Shown in pieces: positions 57,275 to 64,000 of a DNA stretch of 64,000 nucleotides (the stretch's first letter is position 1; every line of letters starts with the position of its first letter). The translations under genes were made by a program, and so were the position numbers. The notes beneath the pieces are model-generated. The model saw only the letters and a list, made by a program, of their open reading frames with translations, was not told the origin of the DNA and searched no databases. The stretch covers positions 283,501 to 347,500 of the forward strand of contig WPIO01000173.1 of the NCBI GenBank assembly GCA_009760855.2. The letters run 5' to 3'. This DNA is from Cristatella mucedo (taxonomy: Eukaryota; Bryozoa; Phylactolaemata; Cristatellidae).

Positions 57275-57465
57275 CGAATCCCGTCTGCAACTCCAGAAAG
57301 CTGCAAAGTCTATTTTGGTGTTATGCTGGAAAGTCTGTACAGCCCGCTTACAGCCTACACGGCTTTCAGTACGCATTTCGGTAGCCAACAGCATTCATCT
57401 CCCGTAACAAAGAGAAACTGAGGGAGCCTAGCTGAGTTAGGAAAGCAGTTGACGTAGTGAGTACG
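57275..57465 (-). mobile_element. L2-B LINE 3' end, old
   Basis: ACAGCCTACACGGCTTTC, GCATTTCGGTAGCCAAC, AGCAGTTGACGTAGTGAG. The tail is eroded (CGAATCCCGTCTGC). Confidence 0.8.
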
Positions 57466-57519
57466 CTCTAACATTATTATAAATATTTAAAAAAAAGAAT
57501 CCTACTTCTCTGAAATTCA

Positions 57520-58005
57520 CTTATCGGGATAAAGTCTGAAACTGATTTGCCATGATATTCGAGCGACGACTGTACTTGAGCCTGCGGCTGAGTTCTGAGA
57601 TCGCAGCCGATCGCGTAACGTAACGTTTCCGAGCCAGCGATAGGCAACCCGAGCTTCCGCTGCTGTCAGCTCAAAGCGATCGGACCTCGCAACTGCAAGT
57701 CTACGTAGCTCCATGGGACACGTGCACGAGCTGAAGCAGGGTCCGCGTCATTGCAGGCGGTAGAGCTGGCAAAGCCTTCGCTCAGGCGCCGATCGGTCGC
57801 GGCTTGCCTACCCGACAGTTATAAATTTCGCGAATGCGGGTTCATAGAATAGCGGGCGGGCGAAGTCGAGATCGGAGAAATAAGTTGGGATATCAACCGT
57901 TACCACTTTTTTATTTTAGTCAGTAAGTCACAAAGTCGCTGGCGCCATAACATGAGCCGTGTGTGATAGATTTATATTTATGCAAAGAGCGAGCGGCAAT
58001 GGTTC
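57520..58005 (+). mobile_element. Possible LTR-like, CpG-rich segment
   Basis: A GC- and CpG-rich block (GATCGCGTAACGTAACG, GGCGCCGATCGGTCGCGGC), a TATAAATT at 57820, and, just downstream, TGGCGCCATAACATG at 57939, which resembles an LTR-element primer-binding site. No TG...CA limits or target duplication could be fixed. A gene promoter or CpG island is an equally open reading. Confidence 0.25.
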
Positions 58006-58374
58006 ACGTCAAAATGGGGGATAAATGGCTACTTTGCAAATGGAGCGCCATAATAAAAAATGAAATAAGAAATAAAGAATGATAAAGAAATAAAAAATTA
58101 TAATGCTGCAATTGGAAAACATTAACACGGGTTTGACCTTCGAAAGGCTTTTCACTTGCCGGTAGTGGCATTCCAGCCGCTCTTGCTCTGCACTACGCTG
58201 AAAGCGACAATTAGAGTGCATCCGGAGCACACCGGCTTCCAACACAAACCAACCTTCGCTGTCGGCGTAGCCCGCCTGGCACATTGGAAAGATTTCTGGC
58301 CAGTTTTTTTTTAAATCACTTCGAACTGACGGTAGACTTTAAATTTCGCAGCCAGGTGGATCCGTTGATAATAC

Positions 58375-58489
58375 ATTTGCATTGTGACGGAAGAGAACTT
58401 CATCTCTCTTTTTAGGCACTTTGCATATGCTGTAAAGGAAGCACGATCAAATGGTTAGTGGTAAATAAAGGAAAAGGGGTTAGCTTATT
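58375..58489 (-). mobile_element. L2-A LINE tail, interrupted by SINE-1
   Basis: Decayed hairpin (CTTTTTAGGCACTTTGCAT side) and first UTR bases. The UTR resumes at 58606. Confidence 0.75.
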
Positions 58490-58605
58490 CAGCAAACTCG
58501 ACTGTGTGGCTATCACCACCGCCCGCAGTTGGCAATATAGAATCGCATAGTGCAGAACTCAAAATCGCAACCTGGATTGTGAAGAGTGAGCACCTTATTT
58601 CTGGG
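58490..58605 (-). mobile_element. SINE-1 fragment inside an L2-A
   Basis: Minus strand: TGCGATTCTATATTGCCAAC then GCGGGCGGTGGTGATAGCC, matching the middle of SINE-1. The boxes are decayed. Confidence 0.6.
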
Positions 58606-58740
58606 CAAAGACCCACTCTCAACATGTAAATATGGTTAGTGGTAGCATTCACAGTGTCAGCATGCATTAGAAAGCAAAGGACAAATCATAGAGATCTGGA
58701 AAATGCTGCAAAAGATTGAGCGTGTTTTACTTCTTTTTAA
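58606..58740 (-). mobile_element. L2-A LINE 3' UTR, right part
   Basis: CACTCTCAACATGTAAATA, GTGGTAGCATTCACAGTG, then AATGCTGCAAAAGATTG, ending within the end of the ORF. Confidence 0.75.
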
Positions 58741-59178
58741 ATAGCGACGGTGGCATTCTGTACAAAGCCCTCTTTAGTGAAACTTTCACCCGAATGTCAA
58801 GGCTCTCCTTCCAGGCATTTTATTGGCAAGCAGCAGCTCAAGATGACTTGGCTCATTTGGAAATCTGGAGCTTGAAACTGCTCGACAATATGGGCTTAGG
58901 CTGAGAGCTAACATTTACAGGCTGACGACGACGACCGAGCCAGATATCTGAACTGACTGCTGGAAGGAAGCCACGTTCCCAGTACAACTGGACAAATAGG
59001 GAACTCTGAGCTTGCGGAAGGTGCATTCTCTCCAGCGAGACTGCTCGACGACTTAGACGCACGAGTAGCTGCTGCAGCAGAAGCTGCAGGAACACTTGAA
59101 GCTGCTACAGCTCAGGAACGGATACCGGCAACAGTCCGCTTGGCATTTCGACTTGTAAATGCTGTGTTGAGACTGCTT
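58741..59178 (+). other. Coding-like island, unassigned
   Basis: Reading on the plus strand, about 55 codons (GILYKALFSETFTRMSRL, then AQDDLAHLEIWSLKLLDN) and, after stops and a shift, about 65 more (GNSELAEGAFSPARLLDDL, then TVRLAFRLVNAVLRLLL, stop). Composition is protein-like and GC-rich, as in the 43.8 and 48.4 kb islands. No family recognised. The antisense frame at 58853-59095 competes with it. Confidence 0.25.
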
Positions 59179-59367
59179 CTCTGAAATCTTTTCTCGAAGC
59201 ATGTCTCTTGGAACTTTCTAACTTTCATGGTTCTGCAGCTGAATGCACATGAAATGCTGTGGCAAAGCAGGGCTGTCAGCCACCTGCAAGTTCTCAGTGA
59301 GCCCTGAGCTGTGAGTCTGCAGCGTCAAGCTTTCGTGAGATTACAGGCACTCCTCTCTGTCTGGCAG

Positions 59368-59369
<2 letters not shown>

Positions 59370-59409
<40 letters not shown>

Positions 59410-59424
59410 CTCTCTCTATCTCTC
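59370..59424. repeat. (CT)n microsatellite
   Basis: About 25 CT units with one CGCT and one ATCT break. Confidence 0.96.
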
Positions 59425-59754
59425 AAGAGCGTCATTCTATTAGCGTACTTGTATTGTGAGCAAACTATCCCCCACATCAATTGATTGCCTGCGACGCCTT
59501 CTACCCATTGCTAGATAGGTAGCCCGTAGCTTTTCATTTGCCAAGTCACCCCACACTAAATGGTTGCAGGACAATTCCCCCTGGATGACCCTAGGACCTT
59601 TTCCCCTGGACATTTCCCCCCTATGTTGATGAATGAACAACTAAGAATACAGATATATGTATATACATGATCAAATGAAGTTAACGTTCTATTAAAATAA
59701 AATCAACTGAGTATAATTAGAAGAATGAATGGATTGGAAGGATAGTTTCTAATG

Positions 59755-60040
59755 GAGCGAGCGGCAGCGGCGGTTGCAGCCGCTGCGGCGGCGGCGAGCT
59801 AAACAGTTCCGTCCCGTAGGAGTTCGGTCCCGCAGGACGCCGCCAGGCACTTGTTCATACCTGTCCAAGCGGGCGCGCGCTACGGCGTACCGAGCGTTTA
59901 TGCGAATGAGCGCTAAGCCCCAGAGGCCTACTGAGTATAACTTGAGCTCAAGAGATCTAGTTAAGCCCTAATACGCACTAATTAAAGCTCGGGATACGAG
60001 CAAGGGTGGATTTAGGCGGCGGGGCGCCGCTCTCCCTTAA
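59755..60040. other. CpG-rich block with GC palindromes
   Basis: GCGGCAGCGGCGG is followed by its near complement around 59760-59790, and GGCGGCGGGGCGCCGC lies at about 60014. No ORF with a signature. Possibly a CpG-island-type promoter or part of a repeat. Confidence 0.35.
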
Positions 60041-60059
60041 CCGAGAAAACTAAGCCGTA

Positions 60060-60305
60060 AATCCTGAACTTTAAACAGCAAACCCTACAATCCAAAACCC
60101 TTAACCCTAAACCGTAAAAACTATAAAGTCTAAACCCTAAACGCTAAACTTAAGAACCTAAAAACCTTAATCCTAAATTATAAATCCTACACACTGAACG
60201 ATAAACCATAAACCCTAAACAAACTAAACCCAAAGTTGAAATTGTTAACCCTAAAACCCTAAACGCTAAACTCTAAAGCCTAAAAATCCTAAACCCTAAA
60301 ACCCT
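60060..60305. repeat. Degenerate telomere-like (CCCTAAA)n array, left part
   Basis: At least a dozen AACCCTAAA-type heptamers with many variants (AACGCTAAA, AATCCTAAA). The G-rich strand reads TTTAGGG. An L2-A splits the array; the rest is at 60647-60695. Confidence 0.9.
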
Positions 60306-60646
60306 ATAATAATAATAACGATGCACTTGATAAAGCGCCCTCAGAGAACTCAATCTCTCTCTAGGCGCTTTAGATTTGCTGCAAAGGGAACTGCAATTGA
60401 ATGGTGAGTGATATCATGCTTCATAAACAAACAAAATGAATAACATGGTTAGGGGTGACATGCACAGGGTCAGCATGAAATGTAGTTAGTGGCAGCATGC
60501 ACAGTGTCAGCACGCATAAGCACATCAAGGACGAATCGCAGGGACCCGCTAAATGCTGTCCTAAATAGGTGTGTTTTTAAGTTCTTTTTAAATTTGGTCA
60601 GGTCAGGGGATGTTCTGACGCAGGTCGGCAGAGAGTTCCAGGCTTT
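60306..60646 (-). mobile_element. L2-A LINE 3' end inserted in the telomere-like array
   Basis: 341 bp: AATAATAATAACGATGC tail, near-perfect hairpin, UTR, and the ORF end to CCAGGCTTT. AAACCCT occurs on both sides (60299-60305, 60647-60653) and may be the target duplication, though the array itself has that period. Confidence 0.93.
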
Positions 60647-60695
60647 AAACCCTAAACCCTAAACACCAAACCCTAAAACCTTAACCCTGAACCAT
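60647..60695. repeat. Telomere-like array, right part
   Basis: AAACCCTAAACCCTAAAC, then variants, running up to a G-rich tract. Confidence 0.88.
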
Positions 60696-60697
60696 GT

Positions 60698-60808
60698 AAC
60701 AGGGGGAGGGGGAAATTTCCTACCCTAGAGAGAATGTTCGGGGGGGGGGAAAGCCCGGGGCGGGGCGGGGAATGTCGGGGGGGAAGGTCCAGGAGGGAAA
60801 TGTCCGTA
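60698..60808. repeat. G-rich tract with quadruplex potential
   Basis: Many runs of three to nine Gs (GGGGGAGGGGGAAATTTCC, then a nine-G run, GGGGCGGGGCGGGG). A C-rich segment at 59560-59625 (CCCTGGACATTTCCCCCC) resembles its complement. Confidence 0.85.
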
Positions 60809-61107
60809 CCACACAATAGATGCAGACGCGACCTTGCATCGTTGCCTTGGTGGCTCATTGCAACGCTTCGTAACTTGTGTGGTCTTGCAGTTTCGCTGAC
60901 GGTGACAATTCGTTCTTCAGGGCCTACCTAAAGATTAGGGAAATATTGACAAGAGCGAGCTTGCCTATGGCCACTGCCGAACGGCACCGACCTTGTGGCA
61001 TTTCCTCGAGTACCCAGCCTTTATGCAGCAGCTGGTGCCTCGACCCCCAGGATCCACAGCCGGGTACACTGACCACTCTGCCATCGCGACAGCTCTAGCC
61101 TGTACAT

Positions 61108-61246
61108 GGTTGTGTGCGCGTGTTGTGTGCGTGCGTGTTGTGTGTGTGTGTGTGAGCGTATGAGCGCATGTGCATGTGTGTGTGTATGTGTGAGCCTGTG
61201 CGAGCCTGTGCGTGTGTGAGAGCCTATGTGTGAGCCTGTGTGTGTT
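61108..61246. repeat. TG-rich simple repeat
   Basis: GTGTGT with GCGTG and GAGCCTGTG units. ORFs through it are artefacts. Confidence 0.92.
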
Positions 61247-61764
61247 TTTACAATCGTTTTTTATAAATGAGCTGAGGGGGCATGGAGCACATGAACAAGC
61301 CGCTTTGACGAAGGACCAACTCTTCGCTTCCAAAAGAAAATTCGTAGAAGCATGGCAGTGCTCGGCAAGTCGGCGACGCCCACGAGTACACAGCTTAGCA
61401 CAGAAGCAAGTATTGGCAGCAACCTAAAGTCAGCAGAGATTAAAGCACCGATTGGGGCTCCAGTCTACATTCACGTTTCTCTGGGCGGCCTTCGTTGCCA
61501 ATGTTCGGCAGCACTCGAGAAAATTCAGATTTCCTGACAGGCCGTCAGCCTGGCATAGGTAGCTGCTTGCTGGGATGTGCTGCTCTGACTCAAATCTTCT
61601 TCGTGCACAATATCAGCCAACTATCCAGTTCGAGTGAATTGAAGCCAAAAAGCTCATTGGTGGATCAGAGCAATCACTAGACCATGTTAAAAAGTTAGTT
61701 AAGAAAAGTTGGCATATAGTTATGTTCAGTCCTTGCAGGTAGCTCATGCAGTCATCGACAAAGC

Positions 61765-61925
61765 CTAGTCTCCTTGTTAAGCAGACTCTCTCCTAGTCTC
61801 CAAGCAGGCTCTCTCCTAGCCTCCAAGCAGGCTCAATCCTCATCAAGCTGGCTCTATCCTAGTCTCCAAGCAGGCTCTATCCTAGTCAAGCCGGTGCCGT
61901 CCTAGTCTCCAAGCAGGCGCTATCC
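61765..61925. repeat. CTAGTCTCCAAGCAGG minisatellite, left part
   Basis: Units of about 20-25 bp around CCTAGTCTCCAAGCAGGC alternate with a shorter CCTAGTCAAGC form, at least seven units. The array continues at 62407. Confidence 0.9.
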
Positions 61926-62406
61926 GAATAATAATAATAATAATTATGCACTTGATAAAGCGCCCTCGGAGAACTTAATCTCTTTCTAGGCGCTTTACAT
62001 TTGCTGCAAAAAGAAATGCAATTAGATGGTAAGTAAAACCATGTTCGATAAACAAACAAAATGAATAGTATGGTTAGGGGTGACATGCATAGGGTCAGCA
62101 TGCAAATGTGGTTAGTGGCAGCATGCACAGTGTCAGCACGCATAAGCACATCAAGGACGAATCGCAGGGACCCACTAAATGCTGTTCTAAATTGGTGTGT
62201 TTCTAAGTTCCCTTTAAATGTGGTCAGGTCAGGGGATGTTCTGACGCAGGTCGGGAGAGAGTTCCAGGCTTTGGGAGCATGCGAACTAAATGCACGGTCT
62301 CCAAAGGCTTTAAGGTTTTTACGAGGTATTTGTAGACTGTTTGATTCCGAAATGCAGGTACGATGCTTGGCCTGTTGGGGTAGTATATCTGAGAGATAGG
62401 CTGGAG
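61926..62406 (-). mobile_element. L2-A LINE 3' end inserted in a minisatellite
   Basis: 481 bp. A 184-codon antisense ORF (61886-62440) runs through the ORF end ([30 protein letters not shown]) and on into the UTR. Hairpin and GAATAATAATAATAAT tail are intact. ATCC is present on both sides (61922-61925, 62407-62410). Confidence 0.94.
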
Positions 62407-62475
62407 ATCCTAGTCTCCAAGCAGGCTTAATCGTAGTCAAGACGGCTCTATCCTAGTCAAGCAGGCTCTATCCAC
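62407..62475. repeat. Minisatellite, right part
   Basis: Three further units (ATCCTAGTCTCCAAGCAGG, CGTAGTCAAGACGGC, CCTAGTCAAGCAGGC). Confidence 0.88.
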
Positions 62476-63336
62476 TATTTAAATGTTCCACTGCCACCAC
62501 CTGCAATGTGACCACTGGAGAGCTAGTGTGATGAACAGTTTAAAGTGACTAATCGAGGTAAACGCAAGAAGCCATACACGTTTCCCATCTCTAGGATGTC
62601 CAAATCCAAAGTGAAATTAGATTATAGAGCTATGGAAACGATCTAAAGTTAATAGTTTCCATTGCATTGAAAACTGTAAATTTCGTGACTGATTATCGGA
62701 GTAGCTCGGAACCGTAAACTCTTCAACTGAAGAACCATTTTCAGAGACGTGCACGACCAGACTAGCAAATGATGAGGATGTCTGCCAGAAGGCGGCAAGC
62801 AGCAAGATCTTTAAGTAGTAACAACGATATTCTGGTTGTAATTTTGAGTATCGTACCCTAACCATTTAACAGCGCTTCCTTTGCAGCGAATTTCAAAGGC
62901 CTAGCAAGATATCTCGTTCTGATAACACCCTATGTAAAACCTATCTTAATATTAATTGGAGTTGTAGTAATATTAGATGTCGTGAGCTAGCTTAATGGCT
63001 TTTAGAAATAATAATTACGGAGATAATAAAGCGCCCTCAGACAACTCGATCTCTCTTTTGGTGCTTTACATTTGCTTTTGAGCTGAGACCTGCAGCCCTG
63101 TGAGCCCTTAAGTTCTGTTAAAACTCTGATCCAATCCTATGGGAACGAATCGTGAAGCGATCAGAGACTCTCACGAAAGGTCTGTGTTAGCGTCAAGGCT
63201 AAGCACTGCAGCTGCACGATTTGATTGGCGATAAGCCCTACAGAGACTACGGTTCGCAAAACTATGTTTCATGGTAAGATATCAGTTTCCAGATCGGTTC
63301 ATATTCGTGGAAGAGTGCTGAGTACAGTTTTCCTCA
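62476..63336. other. No definite feature; one small L2-A-type tail
   Basis: 63023-63075 reads AAAGCGCCCTCAGACAACTC then TTTGGTGCTTTACATTTGC, an antisense hairpin remnant. The rest is unassigned. Confidence 0.4.
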
Positions 63337-63629
63337 CAATGTAATCTAATGTATCTCCATCTGCAACTCCACAAAGTCATAAAGACCACATGGATGTTAC
63401 GCAGGAGAGTTTTGTATAGCACACTCACAGCCTAAACGGCTTTCGGTACGTATTTGGTTGCCAACAGACTTCGTCTCATGCAACAAAGAGAAAGTGGGAA
63501 GCATAGCAGAGTCAGGAGAGCAGTTGAGGTGTTAAGTAGCATAGAAGTAGCAGCTCAGGACCGCTGAAAAAGATGTGCCATAGTCGGCAGTAGGAGAGTA
63601 GTTGTCGTTGCATAAGAATTGTGGAAGCG
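63337..63629 (-). mobile_element. L2-B LINE 3' end, interrupted by an L2-A
   Basis: TAATCTAATGTATCTCC, CCTAAACGGCTTTCGG, GTCGTTGCATAAGAATTGTG, stopping at AAGCG (63625-63629). The element resumes at 63842. Confidence 0.93.
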
Positions 63630-63841
63630 TGCTGACACTGTTCATGCTGCCACTAACCACATTTGCATGCTGACCCAGTACATGTAACCCCTAACCATGT
63701 TATTCATTTTGTTTTTTTTTCAAGCATGATTTTACTTACTATTCTATTGCGTATCACTTTGCAGCAAATGTAAAGCGCCTAGAAAGAGATTAAGTTCTCT
63801 GGGGGCGCTTTATCAAGTGCAATATTATTATTATTATTATT
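63630..63841 (+). mobile_element. L2-A LINE 3' end inserted into an L2-B
   Basis: 212 bp starting at TGCTGACACTGTTC of the UTR, with a perfect hairpin and ATTATTATTATTATT. AAGCG is duplicated on both sides. Confidence 0.95.
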
Positions 63842-63895
63842 AAGCGAGTTCCACAGCCTAGGATCTGCAGAGCTAAAGCCGCCCTTGCTTAAATT
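63842..63895 (-). mobile_element. L2-B LINE, right part of the interrupted copy
   Basis: AAGCGAGTTCCACAGCC then AGGATCTGCAGAGC and TAAAGC, as in the other L2-B copies. The last 100 bases of the window are unassigned. Confidence 0.88.
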
Positions 63896-64000
63896 GCCGT
63901 AGTAAAGCCTTGGCACCCACTTAGTCGCAGCCGTCGCTGAAAGATTGCCTCTTTGTGTTTTGCATGGATGGCCAGCCTCCTAAACTTACTGCACATTTCC

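Overview
The window is a gene-poor, AT-rich stretch of nuclear DNA from an animal, most likely an invertebrate; I cannot name the phylum. The animal assignment rests on a split CARD (caspase-recruitment) domain with phase-matched introns, and on an interspersed-repeat landscape of L2/CR1-type LINEs, tRNA-derived SINEs, a MULE-like DNA transposon and solo-LTR-like sequence. There are no operons, ribosome binding sites, CRISPR arrays or rRNA genes.

Host genes. At 964-11131 (+) three or four exons fit together in reading frame: a charged helical exon, two exons that make one six-helix CARD fold, and a short C-terminal exon. The introns (about 6.2, 2.3 and 1.2 kb) hold old LINE and SINE copies. 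Elsewhere I see only unassigned coding-like islands: 37.3-37.8 kb (-), 43.8-44.6 kb (+, with a candidate first exon), 48.4-49.2 kb (+), 58.7-59.2 kb (+), and smaller ORFs at 21.7-22.0 and 39.4-39.7 kb.

Mobile elements. Two related L2-clade LINE families dominate. I call them L2-A (3' end is a 9-bp-stem hairpin followed by ATT repeats) and L2-B (3' end is ATTAC/TACAT repeats). Nearly all copies are 5'-truncated and broken. The best L2-A reverse transcriptase ORF is at 32346-33320 (-). The longest L2-B copy (about 3560-6455, +) keeps traces of both endonuclease and reverse transcriptase. Two tRNA-derived SINE families are present. SINE-2 carries the L2-A hairpin tail, so it probably uses L2-A machinery. 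SINE-1 ends in TATT/ATT repeats. A MULE-like element of 820 bp (46786-47605) has a perfect 9-bp target duplication. An 888-bp solo LTR (52199-53086) has a 4-bp duplication. Both lie inside L2-A copies.

Layout. 0-12 kb: CARD locus with intronic LINEs. 12-18 kb: L2 cluster including nested copies and a 45-bp minisatellite inside an L2 ORF. 18-25 kb: mostly unique AT-rich DNA, a long CA microsatellite and SINE-1 copies. 25-36 kb: nested L2-A cluster. 36-45 kb: GC-richer unassigned islands, an L2 chimera and a perfect 85-bp duplication. 45-54 kb: L2-A copies hosting the MULE and the LTR. 54-64 kb: microsatellites, L2 fragments, telomere-like TTTAGGG-type repeats beside a G-rich tract, a minisatellite split by an L2-A, and an L2-A inserted in an L2-B.

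The nested insertions with readable target-site duplications give a relative order. L2-A inserted into L2-A (26332, 31648) and into L2-B (63630). L2-B inserted into L2-A (12971). MULE and LTR inserted into L2-A. The two LINE families were therefore active over overlapping periods.
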